Below are positions 28,577 through 37,460 of a stretch of 64,000 bases of DNA, in pieces. The notes below the pieces were generated by a model. The model did not search any database. It was not told the origin of the DNA and saw only the letters and a list, made by a program, of their open reading frames with translations. The first letter of the stretch is position 1, and each line of letters starts with the position of its first letter. This DNA is from Alteromonas sp. LOR (GTDB lineage Bacteria; Pseudomonadota; Gammaproteobacteria; Enterobacterales; Alteromonadaceae): the NCBI RefSeq assembly GCF_000753865.1, contig NZ_JQFW01000015.1:124001-188000 (forward strand), read 5' to 3'. The translations under genes and the position numbers were made by a program.

Positions 28577-29743
28577 ATGCCTAAGATACCCCGTTCTCCA
28601 GCTCTTGATTACACCCGTGACATGAGCGAAAAACGCAGACAGTTTATCGAAAACGAAACCAATGCATCCCTTACTCATTCGAGTCATTTTTCTCTTGAGC
28701 CAGAATCTCTGGCCGGAAATATTGAAAACTTTACCGGTGTGGCGCAAGTTCCTATTGGATTTGCAGGCCCCATGCTGGTTAACGGTGAAGCTGCACAAGG
28801 TGAGTTTTATGTGCCTATGGCGACGACAGAAGGTACGTTAGTGGCAAGCTACAGCAGGGGTATGCGCTTAACTCGGGAAGCAGGCGGCATTAAAACCACT
28901 GTGATAGACGACGCTATGCAGCGCGCACCTATGTTTGCTTTTGCTGACGCGAGAGAAGCCCTTGCCTTTGGAAAATGGATTGAGACTAACTTTGATCAGA
29001 TAAAAGTTGCGAGCGAAGAAACCACTTCAGTGGGAAAACTCAGAGACATCGAACAATATGCAGTTTCAAAACTGCGCTGGCTGCGCTTTAACTTTACCTG
29101 TGGTGACGCAGCGGGTCAAAATATGGTGAGTAAAGCAACAAAAGCAGGATGCGACTGGGTATTAGACAACTACCCTGGAAACGTTGACCACTTTGTACTT
29201 GCTGCCAACTTAGACACCGATAAGAAGCACTCACACCTCAACTCATTACACACTAGAGGTAAACGGGTCGTTGCTGAAATCACCTTGCCTAAGCAGTTGA
29301 TGACAGACATCATGCATTGTCCCCCTGAAGCGCTTTTTAAGCAGCGCCAGTATTCCAACATGGGAGCCTTAATGGCTGGCAGTGTTAACAATGGCGCTCA
29401 TTTTGCCAATGGCATTACCGCGGTATTCATTGCCTGCGGTCAGGATGTGGCTAACGTCGCTGAGTCCTCTGCAGGCTTCACCTATGCTGAAATTTTACCA
29501 AACGGCGACTATTACTTTTCAGTTACCATACCATCGCTCATCGTTGCGACCTATGGTGGAGGGACCGGCTTAGCAACACAGCAGGAGTGTTTAAATGTTC
29601 TGGGCTGTGCAGGAAAAGGAAAGGTGAATAAGCTCGCAGAGATCATTGCGGCGACTGTACTATGCGGCGATTTATCTCTTGGCTCTGCTGTTGTTGCAAA
29701 TGAATGGGTGTCTAGTCATGAAAAATTGGGCAGAAACCGCTAA
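28577..29743 (+). CDS. Class I hydroxymethylglutaryl-CoA reductase
   Basis: 388 residues from the ATG at 28577, with GAAAGGA 7 bases upstream. The full catalytic set of class I enzymes is visible: Glu85 (MATTEGTLVAS), Lys216 (TDKKHSH), Asp290 (IACGQDVAN) and His381 (SSHEKLGRNR). The NADPH-site motif is GDAAGQNMVSKAT (about 177-189), and the substrate motif is ENFTGVAQVPIGFAGP. It would reduce HMG-CoA to mevalonate. There is no membrane anchor, so it should be soluble. No other mevalonate-pathway gene is in the window. Its stop overlaps that of the convergent DUF454 gene. A bacterium of this kind normally makes isoprenoids through the MEP route, so transfer from an archaeal or eukaryotic-type source is plausible. 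Confidence 0.93.
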   Translation: MPKIPRSPALDYTRDMSEKRRQFIENETNASLTHSSHFSLEPESLAGNIENFTGVAQVPIGFAGPMLVNGEAAQGEFYVPMATTEGTLVASYSRGMRLTREAGGIKTTVIDDAMQRAPMFAFADAREALAFGKWIETNFDQIKVASEETTSVGKLRDIEQYAVSKLRWLRFNFTCGDAAGQNMVSKATKAGCDWVLDNYPGNVDHFVLAANLDTDKKHSHLNSLHTRGKRVVAEITLPKQLMTDIMHCPPEALFKQRQYSNMGALMAGSVNNGAHFANGITAVFIACGQDVANVAESSAGFTYAEILPNGDYYFSVTIPSLIVATYGGGTGLATQQECLNVLGCAGKGKVNKLAEIIAATVLCGDLSLGSAVVANEWVSSHEKLGRNR

Positions 29744-30132
29744 GCATTAGCGCATTCAGGTCGAGATATGACAAAGTATGCGCCTGCGCTCATAAACACC
29801 GCAACGCCAGCATATGCATAAAGCGGCGCGTTGGCGAATATACAAAATGTGATGAAGCTAAGCAGCATGCTGCAGCATGCCACACACTTTGTCCGTTTAG
29901 ATATTGCGCCATTGTCGCGCCATGCGCGCAAGGTTTCACCGAAACGCGGGTGTTGCAACAACCAGCGCTCAAGCTTGGGCGATGAGCGTGTAAAGCAATA
30001 AAGCGCACCAATGAGAAAAACAGTGGTGGGCATAACGGGCAAGAAAGCACCAATAACACCTAAGAGTGTGAATAACGCACCGAGAACGGCGAAAAATGGC
30101 TTACCCACTTTTTTAATGATGCGAACGCTCAA
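29740..30132 (-). CDS. DUF454 family inner-membrane protein (YbaN-like)
   Basis: 130 residues with three or four membrane segments. The start (KKVGKPFFAVLGALFTLLGVIGAFLP with VMPTTVFLIGALYCFTRSSP) is the family hallmark, and PRFGETLRAWRDNGAISKRTK is the conserved loop. Function is unknown in the family. The TTG start is supported by GGGGAG 5 bases upstream. Its stop codon shares bases with that of the HMG-CoA reductase gene; no terminator fits between them. Confidence 0.88.
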   Translation of the reverse strand: MSVRIIKKVGKPFFAVLGALFTLLGVIGAFLPVMPTTVFLIGALYCFTRSSPKLERWLLQHPRFGETLRAWRDNGAISKRTKCVACCSMLLSFITFCIFANAPLYAYAGVAVFMSAGAYFVISRPECANA

Positions 30133-30277
30133 TTAACTCCCCTTAAGACCGCTGACAGTGACGCGTGACAGTAACAAGTCAGCACACTGACGATTCAACA
30201 AAGGCCAAATTTCGATTTGATAATAGTATTAGCGTAGCACGGGTTTGTTATTACAGCGCTGAAATCTCGCTACTTTT

Positions 30278-31204
30278 TTACAGTTTTTCTTTCGCTTTTA
30301 CTTTCACCCATAGCGACTCCATCTCATCTAGCGATAAATCGGTTAATGAGTGATGCTGAGCGTGAGCCAGGTCCTCTACCGCGGTGAAGCGCTTTACAAA
30401 CTTAATACTGGCTTTGCGCAGTGCGGTATCCGCGTCTATGTTGCAGTGCCTAGCTAAATTCACCATTGCAAAGAGTGCATCGCCAATCTCTTCTTCAATG
30501 GCGTCTTGGTTTCGGGTTGAGGCGTTAAGCTCTTGCTTAATCTCTTCTAACTCTTCTTCAACTTTATCTAACACGGGCAGAGTATCTGGCCAATCAAACC
30601 CTACTTTGGCACATTTTTTTTGCAATTTTTGTGCGTACATCAGTGCAGGCATTCCTTTAGGCACACTATCTAAAAGAGGCTCATTGTTTACTCGATGAGG
30701 CTGGCTGATGTCTGTGTTGGCCTGTTTTGCTGCTTTTCTCTCTGCTTTTTCTTGGGCCTTAATGGCCTCCCACTGCTGAGCCAGATCTTCTTGAGATAAC
30801 CCTTCTTGAGATAATCCTTGTTGAGAAAAGGCGGATTGACTGGTTTTGGCGCCGGTTGTTACGCTGGCCTGTTCCTGAGCAAAGACATGAGGATGGCGAC
30901 GCACCAGCTTATCGCTAATGGCTGTTGCCACATCGTCAAAGTCAAACTGCCCGTCTTCTTGTGCAATGTGGGCATAAAAGACAATTTGAAACAGCAAGTC
31001 GCCTAACTCGTCTCGGATATCGTCTATATCGCCACCAGCGATAGCATCGACAACTTCATACGCCTCTTCAATAGTAAATCGCGTAAGGGACTCCATGGTC
31101 TGCTGTTGATCCCACGGGCACCCGCCGTCATCAGAGCGTAGCGCATCCATAATAGACAAAAGACGCGCCACGCCGGGCAAATTAGCTTTGCTTGCGTCTT
31201 GCAT
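30278..31204 (-). CDS. mazG: Nucleoside triphosphate pyrophosphohydrolase MazG
   Basis: 308 residues, longer than E. coli MazG (263). Two MazG domains are seen: about 17-110, with GGCPWDQQQT and the metal-site ExxE..ExxD pattern EEAYEVVDAI and RDELGDLLFQIVFYAHI, and about 185-300, with VEEELEEIKQE and EEEIGDALFAMVNLAR. The extra length is an insert at about 110-180, Gln/Lys-rich, with a five-residue repeat (QQGLS, QEGLS, QEDLA). It hydrolyses NTPs and is linked to ppGpp levels and starvation survival. It overlaps relA by 23 bases, as part of an rlmD-relA-mazG run like that in E. coli. Confidence 0.95.
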   Translation of the reverse strand: MQDASKANLPGVARLLSIMDALRSDDGGCPWDQQQTMESLTRFTIEEAYEVVDAIAGGDIDDIRDELGDLLFQIVFYAHIAQEDGQFDFDDVATAISDKLVRRHPHVFAQEQASVTTGAKTSQSAFSQQGLSQEGLSQEDLAQQWEAIKAQEKAERKAAKQANTDISQPHRVNNEPLLDSVPKGMPALMYAQKLQKKCAKVGFDWPDTLPVLDKVEEELEEIKQELNASTRNQDAIEEEIGDALFAMVNLARHCNIDADTALRKASIKFVKRFTAVEDLAHAQHHSLTDLSLDEMESLWVKVKAKEKL

Positions 31205-33365
31205 CAGTGACTCCTTTGAGCTGGCGTAGGCGAGTGATGACTTTGGACAAACTGTCTAGCGTAAGCACTTCAATAGATATAGTAATTAACGCGGTTTGAC
31301 GGTTTTTATCACTTAAGCTGTTTACCCCAAGCAGCGGTACATTTTCGTTTGCCAACACGGTTGTGACATCGCGAAGTAGTCCGGTTCTGTCGTGACAATG
31401 AATATCCACCGCCGTTTCAAAGCCCACCTTGAGCTCTTGTGACCAGTTAACTTCTATTTGGCGTTCGGGGTGCTGAACCAATAAGTTCTGCAATTGGTCA
31501 CAACTTTCTTTGTGAACACTGACTCCCCTGCCCTGAGTGATATACCCCATAATAGGCTCGCCAGGTACGGGCTTGCAGCAGTTCGCCAATTGACTCATAA
31601 GGTGACCAACACCTTGCACAACCACAGCGTCTTTTTTACCTGTTCCAGCAGCCGTTTTGCGGGTTTTAACTTTAGGGCTAATCTCAGGCTCTACCTGAGG
31701 CGGCTCTTGTAATTGATGAATGAAGTTAACAACCTGCATCACCCTTACATCGCCTGCGCCTACCGCAGTAAATAGGTCGTCTTTCGTCTGCAGATTAAAC
31801 TTCTCACACGCTTGTGCCGGGACTTTCGTGGGTAAATGAGCACGATGAAGCTCTCGCTCTAGCAGCTCTTTACCGGCGGCAAGGTTCTTTTCTCTGTCTT
31901 GTTTTTTAAAGTAAGAATGAATGGTAGCCCGTGCCCGAGAAGAATGGACATAACCCAAACCGGGATGCATCCAGTCTCTACTTGGGTTCAGCTCTTTTCC
32001 AGTGAGCACTTCCACCTGGTCGCCACTTTGCAGCAAGTAAGTAAAAGGCACGATCCTGCCATTTATTTTAGCCCCATTGCAGCGGTGCCCTACATTGCTG
32101 TGTATGTAATAGGCGAAATCTAACGGTGTAGCCCCTTGGGGTAAATCGATAACATCACCTTTCGGTGTGAACACATACACCCTGTCGTCAAATACCTGAC
32201 TTCGAATTTCTTCGACTAAGTCGCCAGACTCTGCCACTTCTTCTTGCCACGCTAAAATACGACGCAGCCAGTTTATTCGCTCATCGTAACCAGACTGTTT
32301 ACCCGCACTGCCCTCTTTGTACTTCCAATGAGCAGCCACGCCTAGCTCGGCATCTTGATGCATTTGCTGTGTGCGTATTTGAATTTCGATTGGCTTGCCT
32401 TTGGGCCCAACAACAACGGTGTGAATAGACTGATAGCCATTGGGTTTAGGCGTCGCGATATAGTCGTCAAATTCAGTAGGTAAATGTTTATAGTTGGCGT
32501 GAACGGTGCCAAGAGCAGCGTAACAATCTTGTAGTCTATCGGCAATAATTCTCACCGCTCGAATATCGAATAGCTGCTCAAACGTGAGCCGCTTTTTCTG
32601 CATTTTTTTCCAAATACTGAATATGTGTTTTGGTCTTCCGTACACTTCTGCACGGATGTTTTCAGTATTCATTATTCCCTGCAAATCGTCGACTATGGAA
32701 TCGATGTATTCAGCCCGCTCTTTGCGTTTTCCATCAAGCTGCTTGGCAATTTGCTTATAGGTAACCGGGTGCAGATAGCGAAAGGCTAAGTCTTCAAGCT
32801 CCCACTTTAATTGCCCTATGCCCAGTCGATTCGCTAACGGCGCATAAATGCTGGCGCACTCCCTGGCCACCATCACGCGCGTTTCTTCATCGGCAACTTT
32901 AGCTTGCTGTAACGCGCAAATTCGCTCCGCCATTTTGATAACAACGGCGCGCACATCCTCGACCATGGCCAATAACATTCTGCGAATACTATCGGTGTGC
33001 TGTTCATCTGAAGAATCTGCGCGTTCTTTGCCGCTTAGCCTGCGTGCATGAAGCGACTTGATTGCATCCATTCTGCGTACGCCAACAATAAGCTCTTTTA
33101 TCTCAGCGCCAAATTCATCGCTAATATCGTCTTCATTTAAAACGTGCTGTTCACAATAGGGAAAGACGAGTGCGGCCTGAAGCGTTACGTCGTCCATATT
33201 GAGCTGACAGAGAATTTCCACCATCTCTTGACCCACAAGCAGCCGCTCGGGGGAAGCAGACACTGCTCGTAACTTTTCTTTTGTGTGACTGTGAAGCCCT
33301 AAACTATCTAACCACGCCTCGAAGGGGGGTCTATGCGCTTCGTGTACCTTTCTTGTTGATACCAT
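31182..33365 (-). CDS. relA: GTP pyrophosphokinase RelA
   Basis: 727 residues. Layout: degenerate hydrolase domain (the His-Asp pair is replaced; FPYCEQH occurs where HD is expected), synthetase domain (about 235-350, with EFDDYIATPKPNGYQSIHT), TGS (about 400-465), helical, zinc-finger (LANCCKPVPGEPI) and C-terminal ACT domains (about 650-725). The EFDD motif and lost HD pair mark it as the synthetase-only RelA type rather than SpoT. It makes (p)ppGpp on stalled ribosomes during amino-acid starvation. It sits between rlmD and mazG. Confidence 0.97.
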   Translation of the reverse strand: MVSTRKVHEAHRPPFEAWLDSLGLHSHTKEKLRAVSASPERLLVGQEMVEILCQLNMDDVTLQAALVFPYCEQHVLNEDDISDEFGAEIKELIVGVRRMDAIKSLHARRLSGKERADSSDEQHTDSIRRMLLAMVEDVRAVVIKMAERICALQQAKVADEETRVMVARECASIYAPLANRLGIGQLKWELEDLAFRYLHPVTYKQIAKQLDGKRKERAEYIDSIVDDLQGIMNTENIRAEVYGRPKHIFSIWKKMQKKRLTFEQLFDIRAVRIIADRLQDCYAALGTVHANYKHLPTEFDDYIATPKPNGYQSIHTVVVGPKGKPIEIQIRTQQMHQDAELGVAAHWKYKEGSAGKQSGYDERINWLRRILAWQEEVAESGDLVEEIRSQVFDDRVYVFTPKGDVIDLPQGATPLDFAYYIHSNVGHRCNGAKINGRIVPFTYLLQSGDQVEVLTGKELNPSRDWMHPGLGYVHSSRARATIHSYFKKQDREKNLAAGKELLERELHRAHLPTKVPAQACEKFNLQTKDDLFTAVGAGDVRVMQVVNFIHQLQEPPQVEPEISPKVKTRKTAAGTGKKDAVVVQGVGHLMSQLANCCKPVPGEPIMGYITQGRGVSVHKESCDQLQNLLVQHPERQIEVNWSQELKVGFETAVDIHCHDRTGLLRDVTTVLANENVPLLGVNSLSDKNRQTALITISIEVLTLDSLSKVITRLRQLKGVTDARRKQS

Positions 33366-33386
33366 ATCCGTAACTCACTGCGACTG

Positions 33387-34874
33387 CTAACGTGTGAAAA
33401 GAGCCATCATTTCCATGTGATGGGTATAAGGAAACATTTCCACTGCCCCTGCTTTTTTCATCAAGTATCCTCCCTGGATCAATACATTTGCATCTCTTGT
33501 AAAGGTGCTTGGGTTGCAAGAAACGTACACTATTGTGCTTGGTTTCGCATTAACTAATGCCTGACAAACGGTTAAGGCGCCTTCTCTTGATGGGTCCAGC
33601 AAGACTTTGTCAAAGCCGTCATCAAGCGCGTCACTCACGTTTTTATTATTGCCTAAATCTAAATGCAGCCACTCTACGTTATCTACGCCCTGTTGTTGCG
33701 CATTTTCCTTAGCACGCTGCACCATTTCAGCCACCCCCTCCACGGCCTGAACAACCGCGCCGCGCTTTGCAATAGACAATGTAAAGTTGCCTAGACCACT
33801 AAACCAGTCGGCTATTCGCTCTTGAGGCTTCGGCGCGAGCCAAGACAACGCCTGCTCTATCATTTGGGTATTAACGGATTTATTGACCTGCACAAAATCG
33901 TTGGGCGCGGGGCTTAACGTGAATTCATCAAAACTACTCATCGTCAGTGCAGCCTCAAAGTGCAGTGGGTTAAACCGCCCTTTCTTGTTTTCCAGCACCA
34001 CGTTTATACGCTCTTGCTTGGCAAACAAAGTGAGTTCACTGTATAGCTCGGGGCTAAGGGCTTTTGTATGCTTAATGGTTACCTGACACACGTTATCGCC
34101 AGCAAGTAGACCAATATGGCCGATGAACCTTGTGCTTTCACACCTTGATAGTACTGCCCGCAGCGGTGCGATAAGACGGCTTAACTCATCAACAAGTACG
34201 GGACAAGAGGTAATATCAACGATGTCGCTACTCGCCTGTGAGCGAAAACCTAGCTTGAGTTTATCCGCTCTTCTTGCGTCTAGTGCTAAACGCGCCTTTC
34301 GTCTGTAAGCTGGTTTATCGCCAGCAATCGGCGCTTGCCACACGCCATCTTCCATTGCCAATTGGCGCACCATCATCGACTTAAGCGCATTGTCTCGCTC
34401 TGTTAGGGCATGTTGAGCGTCTATATGTTGAAGCTGACACCCGCCGCATTGGTCAAACACAGGGCAAAATGGCGTTGATCTCATAGAAGATGGATGAGTT
34501 ATTGTGGTCGCTTTTGCGTTTACCACATTCTTTTTTGCATGCAAAACGCTGATATCGCAGGTTTCACCAGGTAGTGCGCCCTCGACAAAATGCACTGGTG
34601 TAGTTCGCGCTATTCCCTGTCCCATCCAATCTAGACTTTCTATGAGAAGTGGAGATTGAGTGTGATTAGTAGCATGGCTTTCAGAAGAGTCATGTTCAGA
34701 TGCATAGGCTTTAGCGTCTTTGGCTTTAGAGTTTTTGATTTTAGAGGCATTGGCTTTATCAGAAAAACGCAGGTTGGCTACCTGTGCATTAGCGCTGGTT
34801 TTACGTTTCAATGTTGGGGTACTAAACAGCCCGTTTTGTTTTTTGCCTTTTGCCGGCTTATTGGGGTTTGACAA
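33387..34874 (-). CDS. rlmD: 23S rRNA (uracil-1939-C5)-methyltransferase RlmD
   Basis: 495 residues. A TRAM domain (about 72-125) is followed by a 4Fe-4S cysteine cluster (FCPVFDQCGGCQLQH plus SCPVL) and a SAM-dependent methyltransferase domain ending in the catalytic YVSCNPSTFTRD. It methylates U1939 in 23S rRNA. The start is TTG, with GGAG about 7 bases upstream. About 70 N-terminal residues, rich in Lys, Ala, Asn and Ser, exceed the E. coli protein (433 residues) and may bind RNA or be disordered. It leads the rlmD-relA-mazG run. Confidence 0.95.
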   Translation of the reverse strand: MSNPNKPAKGKKQNGLFSTPTLKRKTSANAQVANLRFSDKANASKIKNSKAKDAKAYASEHDSSESHATNHTQSPLLIESLDWMGQGIARTTPVHFVEGALPGETCDISVLHAKKNVVNAKATTITHPSSMRSTPFCPVFDQCGGCQLQHIDAQHALTERDNALKSMMVRQLAMEDGVWQAPIAGDKPAYRRKARLALDARRADKLKLGFRSQASSDIVDITSCPVLVDELSRLIAPLRAVLSRCESTRFIGHIGLLAGDNVCQVTIKHTKALSPELYSELTLFAKQERINVVLENKKGRFNPLHFEAALTMSSFDEFTLSPAPNDFVQVNKSVNTQMIEQALSWLAPKPQERIADWFSGLGNFTLSIAKRGAVVQAVEGVAEMVQRAKENAQQQGVDNVEWLHLDLGNNKNVSDALDDGFDKVLLDPSREGALTVCQALVNAKPSTIVYVSCNPSTFTRDANVLIQGGYLMKKAGAVEMFPYTHHMEMMALFTR

Positions 34875-34900
34875 GGAAAGCTCCGTAAGGAATTTATATT

Positions 34901-35281
34901 TTATGCTGATTCAAGAATAACAGTAGCAACAGCATAGTGCTGTTCATCAGAAATGCTAATAACGCTGTTGGTTATCCCACGCGCTTCGCAACGCGCCGCA
35001 AATTCACCATTAAACGCCAGTGTAGGCGCACCCAGCCCGTTGTTTTGAACCTCGATATGTTGCCAGCTTATCCCATTGCCGATACCTGTACCTAACGCTT
35101 TTACTGCTGCTTCTTTCGCTGCAAAGCGCTTGGCTAAAAATCGCTGTGGTGTGCGGTGCTGTTCAAACTGCTGCAGTTCGTTGGGGGTTAATACGCGCTT
35201 GGCAAGCCTCAGCATTGCTCCCTCGTCTTTACCTAAGCGCACAATTTCTACAATGTCGGTGCCTAACCCTGCTATGGCCAC
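34901..35281 (-). CDS. acpS: Holo-[acyl-carrier-protein] synthase AcpS
   Basis: 126 residues, full length. The two metal/CoA motifs are GLGTDIVEIVRL near the start and KRFAAKEAAVKALGTG (about 50-65). It attaches 4'-phosphopantetheine to acyl carrier protein, which fatty-acid synthesis needs. It follows recO and pdxJ, the usual order. Confidence 0.97.
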   Translation of the reverse strand: MAIAGLGTDIVEIVRLGKDEGAMLRLAKRVLTPNELQQFEQHRTPQRFLAKRFAAKEAAVKALGTGIGNGISWQHIEVQNNGLGAPTLAFNGEFAARCEARGITNSVISISDEQHYAVATVILESA

Positions 35282-35387
35282 TCAACTTTCCTTTTTCATA
35301 AAACCAAATAATAGGTATTAGACGGTGCTAGTGCTTACTATAAACTAAGCGCTCATACCAAATGAGTACCGCTAGCACCATACCCCA

Positions 35388-36125
35388 TTAAATACCGGCT
35401 CTTGCTTCCAACATAAGTTTGCGCATATCGGCAACGGCTGTGTGTAAGCCATCGAAGGCGGCGCGGGCAATAATGGCGTGTCCAATGTTAAGCTCTATTA
35501 GCTGCTTAATGGCGGCTATAGGTTTAACGTTGTGATAATGCAAACCGTGCCCTGCATTTACTTTTAGGCCCAAGCTATCGGCATACTCAATACCTTCAAC
35601 CAATCGAGCGAGCTCTACTTCTTGTTGCTGCTCGTTTTCTGCCTCGGCATATTGACCCGTGTGAATTTCAATATAAGGCGCTTTACAAGCTACCGCTGCA
35701 TCAATTTGTGCTTTATCGGCATCGATAAACAGCGATACCTGAATGTTGGCTGCGGCAAGGCGCTTGCAGGCCGCTTTCATAACATCGAGGTTACCCGCTA
35801 CGTCAAGGCCACCTTCTGTAGTTAGCTCTTCACGCTTTTCAGGCACAAGGCAACAAAATACAGGTTTCACTTCTTCAGCAATAGCCAGCATTTCATCAGT
35901 GACTGCCATTTCTAAATTTAGACGTGTATTGATAGTTTGAGCAAGAATTCTTACGTCTCTATCTTTAATGTGTCGGCGATCTTCACGAAGGTGAACCGTT
36001 ATTCCATCGGCGCCCGCGCGCTCCGCGATGTCTGCTGCATGCACAGGGTCTGGGTAGTGTGTACCTCGTGCATTTCTCAGTGTTGCAATGTGATCAATGT
36101 TTACGCCTAACAAAATTGAGCTCAT
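35388..36125 (-). CDS. pdxJ: Pyridoxine 5'-phosphate synthase PdxJ
   Basis: 245 residues, TIM barrel. [21 protein letters not shown] at the start, [11 protein letters not shown] and [12 protein letters not shown] near the end are characteristic. It joins aminoacetone phosphate and deoxyxylulose phosphate in the last ring-forming step of vitamin B6 synthesis. PdxA, which makes one substrate, is encoded at 46.4 kb. Confidence 0.98.
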   Translation of the reverse strand: MSSILLGVNIDHIATLRNARGTHYPDPVHAADIAERAGADGITVHLREDRRHIKDRDVRILAQTINTRLNLEMAVTDEMLAIAEEVKPVFCCLVPEKREELTTEGGLDVAGNLDVMKAACKRLAAANIQVSLFIDADKAQIDAAVACKAPYIEIHTGQYAEAENEQQQEVELARLVEGIEYADSLGLKVNAGHGLHYHNVKPIAAIKQLIELNIGHAIIARAAFDGLHTAVADMRKLMLEARAGI

Positions 36126-36249
36126 ATACCTGCCTAATAAGTGATTATTTACGCGGTGAAGTGTATCAAATTTTTGCTGATAATTAGATTGCTAACGGCT
36201 TGTGTTAACAGAAAATAATTTCTGCTCTCAGCTATTAAAACAGATCTCG

Positions 36250-36960
36250 CTAGCGTTTTGGCGCCATACGGCTAAAAAGCTCTCTGCTTTTTAAGGGTTT
36301 GTCGCCAATTAATGGTCGCAGTAAATCACGACAAAGGACTTTCGCCACGCGTTTACTCAGTGGTGTGAACTCACCTTGTGCAAGGTCTAGTAAGGCCTCT
36401 CCTGGAAACCCTTTAAGATGTAATGCGTCTTCAGGAATAACCACAAACCCCGCTTCTGCTTGAAAGTTGTATTGGCGAGAGACTTCAACGGGAAGCTCGT
36501 ATTCTACATCTAAGGTAAAATCGGGAAGTAGCCCCATTTCATCGAGAATGGCAAACTCGAATTGGCGCAGTGTTATCTCTACGTCGCCTTGCTCGCTCAA
36601 TGACGCAAGTGCATCTTGATAGGCCTCAAAAACCAGGTCGCTTGCTAACCCAATAGGCATAATGCGATTGCAGAGTTCATTGACATACATGGCACAAAAT
36701 AAGGTTGTACCGGGCAGAATAATGGAAGGAGCGGTACTTTCTACGTGGCGTAAGTTTTTTAATTCCGATTTGCCGCTAAGCTGAAGACGCAGCGCTTGAA
36801 AAGGCTGCAATAAACTTTTTTTGTCTGATTTACTATTTTTAACGCCTTTTGCTACAGCGCTAACCCTACCTTCTTCTAGGGTAAAAAAATCCACAATATA
36901 GCTGGTTTCTCGATAAGGACGACGGTGCAGTACGTACGCAGTTAACCATTCATTATTCAT
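36250..36960 (-). CDS. recO: DNA repair protein RecO
   Basis: 236 residues. An N-terminal OB fold (AYVLHRRPYRETSYIVDFFT, about 9-75) and a helical C-domain. RecO helps RecR load RecA on SSB-coated DNA. No zinc-binding cysteine cluster is seen, as in E. coli. It is 124 bases before pdxJ. Confidence 0.95.
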   Translation of the reverse strand: MNNEWLTAYVLHRRPYRETSYIVDFFTLEEGRVSAVAKGVKNSKSDKKSLLQPFQALRLQLSGKSELKNLRHVESTAPSIILPGTTLFCAMYVNELCNRIMPIGLASDLVFEAYQDALASLSEQGDVEITLRQFEFAILDEMGLLPDFTLDVEYELPVEVSRQYNFQAEAGFVVIPEDALHLKGFPGEALLDLAQGEFTPLSKRVAKVLCRDLLRPLIGDKPLKSRELFSRMAPKR

Positions 36961-37097
36961 TATTTTTCGCTCAACCGTAACGTCTTCAACGTGCCTACGT
37001 TAGTCTGTTCTAAGCCGTTTATGGCCGTTGTATGGCTTGTGTTTAACTTGAATTAACGGCGTTAACTTATTTGATTAACTTAACCAGCCTAACTAAA

Positions 37098-37448
37098 TTA
37101 ACTGCGTTTTACCCGAACCACCTTCATGGTTTCAAACTCAATACCGGCAACCTCTTCAACGTGTCGATAGTAGGTTAGGTTTACCCTAGCACCCGTGAGG
37201 GATTTATAATTGTGCTTGCGCCGATAAATAAAGGGCACATCAATGCCTTCTAACATAATAGTGTGCCGGATCCAGTCGCCGTCTTTTTCTTCCCGTTGAA
37301 CGTGAGAGACCACTTTGGCGTTGTCCGTTTGATTAAGCTTGCTATGCTTTTCTACAAGCTTTTCTCTTTCGCTTTTCACCGTTTCCAACCTTTTATGCTT
37401 TGCTAATATAAGCTTCGCGCTGCTGGCCGCAGCCTGCGCAACAAACAC
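37098..37448 (-). CDS. Small protein of unknown function behind recJ
   Basis: 116 residues from a GTG start, 12 bases after the recJ stop, so almost surely co-transcribed. The first 50 residues are a probable helix rich in Lys and Glu; the rest alternates charged and hydrophobic residues as in a beta-rich fold (WIRHTIMLEGIDVPFIYRRK, VNLTYYRHVEEVAGIEF). There is no signal peptide or membrane helix, and no cysteine. I do not recognise the family. The start is not certain, since there is no strong ribosome-binding site. Confidence 0.7.
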   Translation of the reverse strand: MFVAQAAASSAKLILAKHKRLETVKSEREKLVEKHSKLNQTDNAKVVSHVQREEKDGDWIRHTIMLEGIDVPFIYRRKHNYKSLTGARVNLTYYRHVEEVAGIEFETMKVVRVKRS

Positions 37449-37460
37449 TGCCGTTTGCTG

